NCBI GenBank assembly: GCA_012961845.1
Contig: DTYO01000318.1
Span: 1-27,729, forward strand
DNA from: Thermodesulfobacteriaceae bacterium
GTDB lineage: Bacteria > Desulfobacterota > Dissulfuribacteria > Dissulfuribacterales > UBA3076
Reading direction: 5' to 3'
DNA length: 27,729 bases
Shown in pieces: positions 6,961 to 15,900 of the stretch. A program made the position numbers and the translations under genes. The notes under the pieces were generated by a model, which was not told the DNA's origin, did not search any database, and saw only the letters and a list, made by a program, of their open reading frames with translations. Each line of letters begins with the position of its first letter. Positions within the stretch are counted from its first letter, which is position 1.

Positions 6961-8118
6961 ATGATTATCATAATGAAGCAAGATGTCGATCCCGAAGGCC
7001 CTGAAATTTCCAGGATAAGAGAATTCCTCAAGAGCTTTCCCGAGGTGATGACCCGTACATCAGGCATCAAGGGTGCCAGCAGGCAGGTGACAGAAATCTA
7101 TCTGATCGGTCCTACCCATGACATACCCCTCGAAACGCTCAGCCATATGCCAGGTGTAGAAAAAGTGGTAAGGGTATCCAACAAATATAGGCAGATAGGC
7201 CGCCACGGCGGCCAGCTGGACCAGATCGGATTCACCTATAACGGTATAAACTTCAACCAGGATTCCCTGAACATATTTATTGGACTCTGTGCAGTGGACA
7301 CATTTGAACACGTGGAGATGATATTCAGCAATCTCAAGAAACTGGGCATCGCCACGGCCCGCATGGGTGCCTACAAACCTCGCACAAGTCCCTATGACTT
7401 CCAAGGACACGGGAAGGAATGCCTGCCCTGGCTGTTCGAACTCGCAGGGAAATATGACATCAAGGTCATTGCCATGGAAGTACTAAGGGCTGTTCACATA
7501 GAAGAAATCAGGGAGGCGCTGGAAACGGCAGGCAATCCTACAGGGGTGATGCTCCAGGTGGGCACGAGGAACGCCCAAAACTTTGAACTACTGAAAGCTG
7601 TGGGGTTACAGAATGAATTTCCGGTTCTCTACAAGAGGGGAATGGGGCTCAGTCTGGAAGAATCTCTCAATGCCTGCGAATATGTTGCCAATGAAGGAAA
7701 CAGGAACATTGTCTTCTGCCTCAGGGGAATCAAGTCAGGACTTGGCGCTCCGCACAGAAACCTGGTAGATTTTGCACATGTCCCGGTGATAAAGAGGCTC
7801 ACGCGTCTTCCCGTATGTATCGATCCCACCCATTCAGTAGGAACCAAAGACCAAGCACCGGACGGGATACTGGATATTTTTCACGCATCAGCAGAAGGGG
7901 TCATTGCAGGAGCGAACATGATACTGATAGAGTTCCATCCCAGGCCCGAACTGGCCCTGTGCGACGGTCCTCAGGCCCTTACCATTCCAGAAATGAACCA
8001 TTTCATAGCCGATACCATGTTGGTCAGAAAGACATATGAGGAAAGACGCGATCTGGCCTCCAGGGAACTTTTCAGGCAGTGGCATCCGGACCAGCAGGAT
8101 CTTTCGCCTGCCGGCTGA
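6961..8118 (+). CDS. 3-deoxy-7-phosphoheptulonate (DAHP) synthase, divergent type I-beta member
   Basis: 385 residues. An N-terminal ferredoxin-like domain (1-75, opening MIIIMKQD) precedes a TIM barrel, as in Thermotoga-type DAHP synthases that join PEP and erythrose-4-phosphate for aromatic biosynthesis. Family motifs seen: MGAYKPRTSPYDFQG (135-149), QVGTRNAQNFELL (199-211), PVLYKRG (221-227), IDPTHSVG (287-294) and EFHPRPELALCDGPQAL (324-340). The expected metal ligands are all present: Cys110, His291, Glu324 and Asp335. Departures are GLCAV where GPCSV/GPCAV is usual, and CLRGIKSG where CERG is usual, followed by an unusual PHRNLVDF loop. Start: ATG at 6961 with GAAGAGG about 8 bp upstream; an in-frame TTG at 6889 would add 24 residues unlike the family. 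Possibly a paralogue with altered substrate or regulation. It may lead the transcript continuing into the amidotransferase 74 bp downstream. Confidence 0.88.
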   Translation: MIIIMKQDVDPEGPEISRIREFLKSFPEVMTRTSGIKGASRQVTEIYLIGPTHDIPLETLSHMPGVEKVVRVSNKYRQIGRHGGQLDQIGFTYNGINFNQDSLNIFIGLCAVDTFEHVEMIFSNLKKLGIATARMGAYKPRTSPYDFQGHGKECLPWLFELAGKYDIKVIAMEVLRAVHIEEIREALETAGNPTGVMLQVGTRNAQNFELLKAVGLQNEFPVLYKRGMGLSLEESLNACEYVANEGNRNIVFCLRGIKSGLGAPHRNLVDFAHVPVIKRLTRLPVCIDPTHSVGTKDQAPDGILDIFHASAEGVIAGANMILIEFHPRPELALCDGPQALTIPEMNHFIADTMLVRKTYEERRDLASRELFRQWHPDQQDLSPAG

Positions 8119-8192
8119 GGCCGGAGATATCGGCTTTCTGGGCGGACATGTATGATTTCCCGTAACAGGTGAGTACGAATGGATTCAGGACA

Positions 8193-8900
8193 ATGAGAAT
8201 TCACTGTATCAAACACGTACCATTTGAAGGCCCTGCCCGCATAGAAGAGTGGGCCCTGGAGAAGGGCCACGATTTTGCAGTTACCGAAATATTCAGGACA
8301 GAAACGTGGCCGGAACAACACATGTTCGACTGGCTCGTGGTCATGGGCGGCCCCATGGGGGTGTATGATGAAGCTGAATACTCTTGGCTGTCACAAGAAA
8401 AAAAGTTCCTGGATGCCTCCATCAAAGCAGATAAAGTCATTCTTGGAGTATGCTTCGGAGCCCAGATTCTTGCACACTGCATGGGGGCTGAAGTCAGAAA
8501 AAATATTGTAAAGGAGATCGGCTGGTATCCGGTCTCCCTGACTCCACCTGGCTGGGACTCACCCATATTCGGAAAAATGCCTGCGACATTTGAGGCTTTT
8601 CACTGGCACAGTGACATGTTCGAGATACCACGCGGGGCCGTCCACATAGCCTCTTCCCATGCCTGTCCAAACCAGGCCTTTGCCTATGAAAACCGGATAT
8701 TCGGCCTCCAGTTTCATCTGGAATCTACCCCGGAGTCAATAGAGATCCTGGTCAAGAACTGCGGAAATGAACTTGAAGAAGAAGGTGACCACATCCAAGA
8801 CCCGGATTTCATCCTGAATCCTGACCGCGGATTCGATCAAATAAAGACGAACCTCCATATACTGATGGATGCCATAGCTGAACATTCAGGCCCCCGCTGA
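8193..8900 (+). CDS. Stand-alone class I glutamine amidotransferase (GMP-synthase-like)
   Basis: 235 residues, a single GATase1 domain. It has an oxyanion-type segment MGGPMGVYDE (51-60), a nucleophile elbow GVCFGAQILA (Cys87) and the His-Glu pair in QFHLES (His175, Glu177), so the triad is complete. There is no synthetase domain and none is adjacent. Such free-standing members may hydrolyse gamma-glutamyl amides, donate ammonia to a partner or act on unknown substrates; E. coli PuuD is a related class I enzyme that hydrolyses a gamma-glutamyl amide. The start MRIHCIKHVPFEGP at 8193 looks like family openings and has AGGA just upstream; a GTG at 8169 would add eight residues. It lies between the DAHP synthase and a gamma-glutamyl ligase/transferase cluster, which suggests gamma-glutamyl chemistry, but function is not established. 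Confidence 0.88.
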   Translation: MRIHCIKHVPFEGPARIEEWALEKGHDFAVTEIFRTETWPEQHMFDWLVVMGGPMGVYDEAEYSWLSQEKKFLDASIKADKVILGVCFGAQILAHCMGAEVRKNIVKEIGWYPVSLTPPGWDSPIFGKMPATFEAFHWHSDMFEIPRGAVHIASSHACPNQAFAYENRIFGLQFHLESTPESIEILVKNCGNELEEEGDHIQDPDFILNPDRGFDQIKTNLHILMDAIAEHSGPR

Positions 8901-9166
8901 TCTGGACCGGCATTCCTTGCCACAAGTACCTCGGAGGCCGTGAGCCTGAACAGTTGTCGTCCGGTTACAGGCCCGGAACATACAGATGTTTCCTCATGGC
9001 TCGGGCATCTTCTGGATTCAGGCAAAAACCTATTGAGGCGGAAACGTCCCAGCCCTGAGACTTGTTACTTTCCGGCTGGCTCCTTACATTGTATTATATC
9101 AGTGTATTATATCAATCTCAGACTCCGATATCCCGGTAAACGACAGTGCGAGAACCTATACATAAA
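8901..9166. other. Intergenic region between amidotransferase and M20 amidohydrolase
   Basis: 266 bp with only weak, unlikely ORFs on both strands. The first 160 bp show nothing I can name. The last 80 bp turn AT-rich and contain a tandem repeat (9090-9114), which probably marks the promoter of the M20-ligase-GGT operon. No clear terminator is visible after the amidotransferase. Confidence 0.45.
9090..9114 (+). repeat. Tandem 13-bp repeat, candidate regulatory site upstream of the M20/ligase/GGT operon
   Basis: TGTATTATATCA occurs twice (9090-9101 and 9103-9114) separated by one G, so the period is 13 bp. The AT-rich composition contrasts with the flanks, and each copy offers a TATTAT or TTATAT -10-like hexamer; no good -35 box is seen at 17 bp. 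It lies about 50-75 bp before the start codon. Confidence 0.45.
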
Positions 9167-10375
9167 ATGACTGACAACTTTCCCTGGTCCGGCAGCGCCT
9201 TTGGCGAATGGCTGACAGGAATCCGCAGAACAATCCATCGATATCCGGAACTGGCTTTCGAAGAGCAGAGGACGGCAGAATTCATTGCCGACAGCCTGGA
9301 TGAACTTCGAATTCCGTTCAGGTCCGGAATTGCAGAGACAGGGATCGTCGCTTTTGTCGGAAGCAGTCCCGGCACCGGGCCCTGTATTGCACTGAGGGCA
9401 GACATGGACGCCCTTCCAGTGGAGGAAAAGACAGGCCTCAGCTTTGCTTCCGAGCATCCCGGCAGGATGCACGCCTGCGGCCATGACGGCCACGTTGCCA
9501 TGCTTTTGGGGGCAGCTGCAATCCTCAGCCGGACAGATGTTCCCGGCACCGCAGTTCTCGTTTTCCAGCCTGCGGAAGAAGAATGCGGCGGGGCCGAACA
9601 GATGGTTCAAAACGGAGCTCTGAATGGTGTTCAGGCCGTATTTGGCGGTCACATCGACCGGCACTACAGGGTGGGCGAAATAGCCGTGCAGCCCGGGCTG
9701 ATCTGTGCATATACCGATACGTTCCATATCTCGATAAGAGGACGGGGCGGACACGCGGCCCGGCCCCATGAAACCGCCGACAGCATCGTAGTGGCAAGCC
9801 TGCTGGTCATGAGCATTCAGACCCTGGTCTCCCGGGAGATCAACCCGGCCTATCCAAGTGTGGTTTCCGTCGGCGTCATAAACGGCGGCAGCGCGCATAA
9901 TGTAATAGCCGAGCAGGCCCTGCTAAAGGGCACCATCAGGGCTACCCATCCCGATGTAAGGCAGCAGATCATCAGCGGCCTAGAGCGAATGGTCAAGGCC
10001 ATGGCAGAACTTTACAAGGTTGAAACCTCCATTGAAATACTTGAGGGTTATCCGCCTGTAATCAACGACAGGGCCGCTGCAGAAATAGCCAGAGAAGCCG
10101 CTGGGCTCACCGTTGGGGCCGAAGGCATTGCATCGCAGCCTCATCCCAGCCTTGGAGGTGAGGACTTTTCCTTCTATCTTAGACACGTGCCAGGCTGTTT
10201 CGTGCGTTTCGGCGCCAGAAAAGCAGATTCCCCCAATGTACCAGCCCACAGCCCCTTTTTCGATTTTGACGAGAGAGTCCTCCCCATAGGGGCCGCATTC
10301 ATGGCCAGGGTGGCGACATCCGCTATGGAAGCAATAAGAGACCAGAAGTGGATACCGTCCAATGGAAAGACTTAA
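9167..10375 (+). CDS. M20D-family amidohydrolase (hippurate / N-acyl-amino-acid hydrolase type)
   Basis: 402 residues of a zinc/manganese aminoacylase fold, predicted cytoplasmic because no signal peptide is seen. Motifs: LRADMDALPVEEKTG (76-90), MHACGHDGHVAMLLGAA (101-117) with ligands Cys104 and His106, QPAEEECGGAE (134-144) with Glu138, GGHID (160-164) with His162, the dimerisation-domain signature GRGGHAARPHETADS (192-206) and GGEDFSFY (330-337), with His361 late in the protein. The family cleaves amide bonds between an acyl group and an amino acid. ATG at 9167 lacks a clear Shine-Dalgarno; a GTG at 9146 (seven residues longer) is the alternative. The 3' end overlaps the next gene by 14 bp. 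Its operon partners suggest it cleaves or trims an amide related to a gamma-glutamyl conjugate, which is inference. Confidence 0.9.
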   Translation: MTDNFPWSGSAFGEWLTGIRRTIHRYPELAFEEQRTAEFIADSLDELRIPFRSGIAETGIVAFVGSSPGTGPCIALRADMDALPVEEKTGLSFASEHPGRMHACGHDGHVAMLLGAAAILSRTDVPGTAVLVFQPAEEECGGAEQMVQNGALNGVQAVFGGHIDRHYRVGEIAVQPGLICAYTDTFHISIRGRGGHAARPHETADSIVVASLLVMSIQTLVSREINPAYPSVVSVGVINGGSAHNVIAEQALLKGTIRATHPDVRQQIISGLERMVKAMAELYKVETSIEILEGYPPVINDRAAAEIAREAAGLTVGAEGIASQPHPSLGGEDFSFYLRHVPGCFVRFGARKADSPNVPAHSPFFDFDERVLPIGAAFMARVATSAMEAIRDQKWIPSNGKT

Positions 10376-11465
10376 ATTTCAAAAAAGTAATCCCTACACA
10401 CTCGGGGTTGAACTTGAATTCCAGCTTCTGGACAGGAAGAACCTGGATCTGGTTCCCAGAAGCACTGATATTCTGAGCTCAGTACCGGAAGATTACCAGG
10501 ACAGGCTCAAGCCTGAATTCATACAGTCCATGCTGGAAGTCACTACAGGCATCTGTACAGGTGTCAAGGAGGTGGCGGACGATTTGATAAAATCGTGCAG
10601 GCTTCTTGAAGAACTTGCAGACCGGAACTCCTGCCTGATCCATGCCGCAAGTCTGCACCCTTTTGCCATTGCGGAGGAGCAGAGGCTTTCAGAAGGCAGG
10701 CGTTACAGGAAGATCATGGAAGAGCTCCAGATGGTGGGAAGACGCCTGATAACCCAAGGACTCCATGTTCATGTCGGCCTTGCCGACGGTGAGACGGCCA
10801 TCAGAGTGTGTGACGGCATTCGCAGGTACCTCCCCATCCTGCTGGCGCTTACCACATCATCTCCTTTTTTTGAAGGAAGTGATTCAGGGCTCTATTCCTA
10901 TCGCTCCAAGCTCTTCGCATCTCTGCCAAGGGCTGGAATGCCCGACGCCCTCAAGAGCTGGAAGAATTACCACAACCTGGTGGAGATCCTTCTGAATGCC
11001 AGAATAATTTCAGGCACGAGAGATCTGTGGTGGGATGTGAGGCCTCATCCCGATTTCGGAACTGTTGAGGTCCGAATCTGTGATCTGCCATCAAGATTTG
11101 ACGAGATACTGGCAGTCACCGTACTTATTCACAATCTCGTCTATCATCTGTCCAGGCTGGTTTTCAGGAAAACCCAGAATCTTGTCATACTCAACAACAA
11201 TAAATGGCAGGCCACCCGCCACGGCCTGTCAGGATACTATGTGGACCCCTATACTGCCAGACGCTGTACATTTTACCAATCTGTACTGGAACTCCTGGAC
11301 ATGCTGGGTCCGGCTGCCCGTGATCTGGGGAACACCCGGTATATGGCCCCTGTCAGGCGGATTCTCGAAACCGGCACCAGCTCACACAGACAGAAAAAAC
11401 TGTATTCAGACAACAAGACATTCAAGGAGATAATAGAGAAGATCAGGGAGGGATTCTGGCAGTGA
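10362..11465 (+). CDS. YbdK-type carboxylate-amine ligase (glutamate-cysteine ligase family 2)
   Basis: 367 residues, the usual GCS2/YbdK length. Opening YTLGVELEFQLLD (12-24) carries the acidic metal-binding motif. Further signatures are SMLEVTTGIC (56-65), GLHVHVGL, a TSSPFFEGSDSGLYSYR segment and LWWDVRPHPDFGTVEVRICD. These enzymes use ATP to join the gamma-carboxyl of glutamate to an amine; E. coli YbdK has weak glutamate-cysteine ligase activity and relatives act in ergothioneine and other small-molecule pathways. The true amine cannot be read from sequence. It starts inside the M20 gene (14-bp overlap) and its TGA overlaps the GTG start of the gamma-glutamyltransferase by 4 bp, so these three genes are almost certainly co-translated. 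Confidence 0.9.
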   Translation: MERLKFQKSNPYTLGVELEFQLLDRKNLDLVPRSTDILSSVPEDYQDRLKPEFIQSMLEVTTGICTGVKEVADDLIKSCRLLEELADRNSCLIHAASLHPFAIAEEQRLSEGRRYRKIMEELQMVGRRLITQGLHVHVGLADGETAIRVCDGIRRYLPILLALTTSSPFFEGSDSGLYSYRSKLFASLPRAGMPDALKSWKNYHNLVEILLNARIISGTRDLWWDVRPHPDFGTVEVRICDLPSRFDEILAVTVLIHNLVYHLSRLVFRKTQNLVILNNNKWQATRHGLSGYYVDPYTARRCTFYQSVLELLDMLGPAARDLGNTRYMAPVRRILETGTSSHRQKKLYSDNKTFKEIIEKIREGFWQ

Positions 11466-12994
11466 ACCACGGGAACAGGGCGGTTGTGGCCAGCGGCCAT
11501 CCTCTGGTCACCAGGGCCGCTGCGGAAATACTGAAAAAAGGTGGCAATGCCTTCGACGCGGCGGTTGCCGCAGGCTTTGCCGGGTCGGTAGCAGAACCCA
11601 CACTGACCAGCCTGGGCGGAGGCGGATTTCTTCTTGCACTTACTCTAGACGGTATGGAGACCTTGTTTGATTTCTTCGTGGATACCCCAGGAAGCGGCCT
11701 TCCCGTTGAGAGCCTGGAGCCTCACTTCTTCCCCGTCACAATCCGTTTCCCGGGTTCGGATCAGGTATTCAATGTGGGTCTCGGTTCGGCAGCAGTCCCA
11801 GGAAACCTCAAAGGCTTTCTCCACGTCCATGAAAAGCTGGGTTCTCTCCCGCTCAAGGAGGTAGTAGCACCTGCGGCAGGCTATGCAAGACACGGCGTCC
11901 CCATGAATTACCACCAGGCGTATTTTCTCCACATGCTCAGGCCAATAATGACCCTTACGCCTCAGGCCTCCGACCTCTTCGCTCCCGGAGAAAAGCTGCT
12001 GAGAAAAGGAGATATCTACACCAATCCCGAATTGGCTGAATTCCTGGAAAACATTTCAGAAGATAGAGGCTTCAGTTTCTACCAAGGAGAAATTGCAGCA
12101 AGGATAGCTGCAGACATGATAAAAGGTCAGGGGCTGCTCACAGAAGAAGACCTCAAGTCGTATTCTGTAATAGAGAGGCGTCCGTTCCGGGTTCACTACC
12201 GAGACCGCATTCTGCTTACCAACACCTTCCCGTCGTTCGGAGGCCCTCTCATCGGGCTTGCCCTCAAACTCATGGAACAGGCATCCTTGGGAAAACTTGC
12301 TTTTCAGTCCCCTGAACACATGCTCACCCTTTTTTCCGTAATGTCTGAGATCGAGAACATCAGAGAACAGGGGTGCCACTGCCCGGAAGACCTGCCACCG
12401 GACTGGCTTGAAAAAACCGGGCGGAAGATCAGGACTTTCAGCCGGGGCACCACCCACGTAAGCATTGCCGACGCATATGGCAATGTGGCCAGCATGACCA
12501 CTTCCAACGGCGAAGGTTCCGGTTATATTGTCCCTGGAACAGGCATCATGCTCAACAACATGATGGGAGAAGACGATCTCCATCCGGAGGGCTTTCATGG
12601 AACCCCCCCGGGCCACAGGGTAGCCTCCATGATGAGCCCTTCCATACTGTTGAGAGACGGCACTGTGGAGCTTGTCCTTGGAAGCGGCGGCAGCAAACGG
12701 ATCAGGACTGCGATCATGCAGGTTGTCAGCAATATCTCGGATTTCAGACTGGGTCTGAACGATGCCATCCACGCCTCCAGGATTCACTGGGACGGGAGCG
12801 TGCTCCAAGCCGAACCCGGCCTTCCGGACACCGCCATCGAGGCCCTGGAAAAGCACTGTGAAGTCAACATCTGGCAGAAGGCAGATGTCTATTTCGGTGG
12901 CGTAAATGCGGTAATTCCCGGTAAATACGGCGCGGGAGATCCAAGACGCGGCGGAGACTCGACGGTGGTAATTTCCTCATCAGACTGTCTATGA
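11462..12994 (+). CDS. ggt: Gamma-glutamyltransferase, short form without signal peptide
   Basis: 510 residues of the Ntn-hydrolase GGT family, which transfers or hydrolyses gamma-glutamyl groups. The proenzyme cleavage and nucleophile site is TTHVSIADAYGNVASMTTSNG (330-350), with Thr330 the expected N-terminus of the small subunit. Upstream landmarks are GGNAFDAAVAAGFAGSVAEP (27-46) and LGGGGF (51-56); downstream are PGTGIMLNNMMGE (358-370) and LGSGGSKRI (406-414), the latter corresponding to the GSPGG region. Most proteobacterial GGTs are about 570-580 residues and periplasmic. This one begins only a few residues before the conserved domain and has no export signal, implying a cytosolic role. 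The GTG start overlaps the ligase stop (GTGA). Its end overlaps the convergent RND gene by 6 bp. Confidence 0.92.
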   Translation: MNHGNRAVVASGHPLVTRAAAEILKKGGNAFDAAVAAGFAGSVAEPTLTSLGGGGFLLALTLDGMETLFDFFVDTPGSGLPVESLEPHFFPVTIRFPGSDQVFNVGLGSAAVPGNLKGFLHVHEKLGSLPLKEVVAPAAGYARHGVPMNYHQAYFLHMLRPIMTLTPQASDLFAPGEKLLRKGDIYTNPELAEFLENISEDRGFSFYQGEIAARIAADMIKGQGLLTEEDLKSYSVIERRPFRVHYRDRILLTNTFPSFGGPLIGLALKLMEQASLGKLAFQSPEHMLTLFSVMSEIENIREQGCHCPEDLPPDWLEKTGRKIRTFSRGTTHVSIADAYGNVASMTTSNGEGSGYIVPGTGIMLNNMMGEDDLHPEGFHGTPPGHRVASMMSPSILLRDGTVELVLGSGGSKRIRTAIMQVVSNISDFRLGLNDAIHASRIHWDGSVLQAEPGLPDTAIEALEKHCEVNIWQKADVYFGGVNAVIPGKYGAGDPRRGGDSTVVISSSDCL

Positions 12995-15900
12995 ACAGCA
13001 TCTCCTATACACTGCCTTGACATCTTCGAGGACATGGTAGAGACTCGGAATCAGCAGCAGGGTTATCCCTGTGGCAAAAAGGATTCCGTAGCCCAGACTG
13101 ATTGCCATGGGGATCAGGAACTGGGCCTGTACGCTCCTTTCAAAGATCATGGGAGCAAGACCGAAGTATGTGGTAAACGAGGTGAGCAGAATGGGTCTGA
13201 ACCTTCTCTGGCCCGCATCCATGAGCGCCTGCATCAGACCGCGGCCATCCATCCGATTCCTGTTGACCTGATCTATGAGAAGCAGGGAATCATTGACCAC
13301 CACGCCGGAAAGGGCGACTATTCCAAAAACGCTCAGAATGCTGAGATCAAACCTCATTATCAGATGTCCGGCAATGGCCCCTATCACACCGAACGGAATC
13401 GCCACCATGATCAGCAGAGGCTGGCTGTAACTGCGAAATGGAATGGCAAGCAGTGCATATATGCCGAACAACGCCATAGAAAATCCCCTCATCATGCTGG
13501 TCATGGATTCTTTTCTTTCCTTTTCCTCGCCCTCCATATCATATGAGAGTCCTGGATAATCTTTTAACATCTGTGGAAGAACGTTTTTTTTCAGTTCAGC
13601 GATGATTTCCTCTGCATTGGCCTCGGTGTTGTCCACTGAGGCAGTTACGTTGATCACTCTTTTCTGTTCCGCACGGTTGATTTCGCTGAACCCCCGGCCC
13701 AGTTCTATATAAGCCGCTTCGGAGAGCGGCATTTCACCACCGTCAGGTGTATGAATCCTCAGATTGTCGAATCCTGTCATACTCTTCCGGAATTCTTCGG
13801 GATACCTGACCATGACTTTTATCTCATCTCTGCCGCGCTGAAATCTCAGCGCTTCAGCGCCGTAAAATGCACTTCGCACCTGACGGCCCAGGTCCTCCTC
13901 TGTAATTCCCATGGTACGCGCAGCAGGCTTGAGCCTGATCTTCAGTTCCCTCTTTCCTGCGGGCCGGTTGTCCACAATGTCCGTTACCCCGTCATAACCG
14001 GCCAGGACGGCCTTGAGAGTTTCTGCAGCAGCATCCAGGATCCCGGTCTTGTGGGCCAGCCGGACATCTATATTCTCACCCATGTGGACCATACTGGATT
14101 TGAAAACCAGGGCCTCGACACCTGGTATTTCCCCCACGTTGGCCCGCCACCGATGCGAAACTTCCAGAGCCGGGACAGATCTCTCCTCACTGGGGACGAG
14201 AAACATGCCTATGTTGGCCAGATATGAAGCAGAAGCAGTCTGACCGGTGCTCCCTGGACCTCCCTTTGCTATGGTTCCGCCTACAACCGTATACATGTGC
14301 CTAAGTATGGATCCATGGCCTCCGGCCTCCCTGTCTATCTGCTCTACAGTCTCCACACCCTTTTCCATTATGTGCCTGGTGATCTTATCAGTGGTCTCGA
14401 CTGTAGTGCCCCTTGGCATGCGCAATTCAACCCTTACAGTATTGCCTTCCACCGCCGGCATGAACCTGAATTTGATTATACCTCCCTTGAGAATCCCCAC
14501 GCTAATCAGCATTACAGCCACAGCCACAGCCACTGTAGCATAACGGAATTCAAGACTGACTTCGAGCAGCCTGCGATAGGGCCCCCTTATGAAACCTTCA
14601 AGCCTGGTGGTGAACCACTGCCGCACCTGTTCCAACCTTCCTGAGATCCCTTCGGCAGATACCGAATGACTGCCAAAACTCAGGTGGGCGGGCAGCACAA
14701 AGAGTGACTCTATTAAAGAAATAAGCAGGATACTGATCACTACGAACGGGATTACTCTGATAAATTTCCCTATGGTACCGGCTATATACATCAGGGGCAG
14801 AAATGCCGTCACCGAAGTTAAAACGGAAAATACCACAGGTACGGCAACCTCCCTTGCCCCGTCGACTGCAGCCTGTAAATACGATTTTCCACGCTGACGG
14901 TGTTCGAAAATATTCTCACCGACCACTATTGCATCATCAACCACTATTCCCAGGGCCATAATGAATGCAAAGAGCGATATCATATTGATGGATACACCTA
15001 TTGCAGGCATTATGAACAGAGCACCCAGAAATGATATCGGTATCCCCAACATCACCCATAGAGCAAGACGCATCTGGAGAAAAAGGCTCAGGTTGATAAA
15101 TACCAGAACAAGCCCGATCACGGCGTTTTTCTTGAGCAGGCCCATACGGCTGCTGAGATATTCCGACCTGTCATTCCACACAGCCAGCTTGACCGAAGAA
15201 GGGATAGTCTTCCTTCTCTGCTCTATGTAGCCCCTTACCATCTCTGAAATCTGGATGGGTTTCTGCTCCCCCACCCTGAATACGGACACCATGGCGGCAG
15301 GCATACCGTCAAAACGGGCAAACTGATCGGTCTCCCTGAATGTATCTCGGACATCCCCTATTTCACCTAGGGTGACTTCTGTACCGTCTGGATACCCTAT
15401 TACTACGATACCTGCGTATTCTTCTCCCCGATACCGTTTTTCCTTGGTGCGGACCAGGATCTCACCTCCCTGCACCTTGATGGAACCGCCGGGGATATCC
15501 TGAGATGCCCTGCGCACTCGCGTTGCCACCTTCTCAAGGGTCAGTCCGTAGCGCCTCAGGTTCTCCTCGGATATTTCTATGGAGATTTCATACGGTCTTA
15601 CCCCGCCCAGTTCAACCTGAGTTATTTGAGGGAAGGCCAGGAGATCGTCCCTGACGGCTTCTGCCTGCTGCCTGAGGGCCTCCTCCGACATCTCCCCGTA
15701 CACCACAACGGAAATGACCTCTCTGCGATTCACCAGCTTGATGATAACCGGCTCCTCTGCATCCTTCGGGAAGGTCGTAATCCGCTCTACTTCGCTCCTG
15801 ATGTCCTGGAGTATAATGTCTGCATCCTGTCCGGACAGGATCTCGGCAGTAACTGTGCCCCGGCCCTCGGAAGCCACTGACTTTACCTCCTTGATCCCGT

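Noticed and set aside
8940..9170. Small plus-strand ORF of 76 codons in the amidotransferase/M20 gap
   Set aside because: It starts with GTG without a ribosome site, has no recognisable composition or domain, and runs through the AT-rich probable promoter.
9118..9898. Minus-strand ORFs (up to 263 codons) opposite the M20 gene
   Set aside because: Antisense to a motif-complete M20D amidohydrolase; no family signature in the translations.
12056..12856. Minus-strand ORF of 266 codons within the GGT gene
   Set aside because: Antisense to the catalytic part of GGT with no ribosome site or recognisable motif.
13034..13546. Plus-strand ORF of 170 codons opposite the RND-1 gene
   Set aside because: It is antisense to a full-length, motif-complete RND transporter and its translation looks like a reading-frame shadow.
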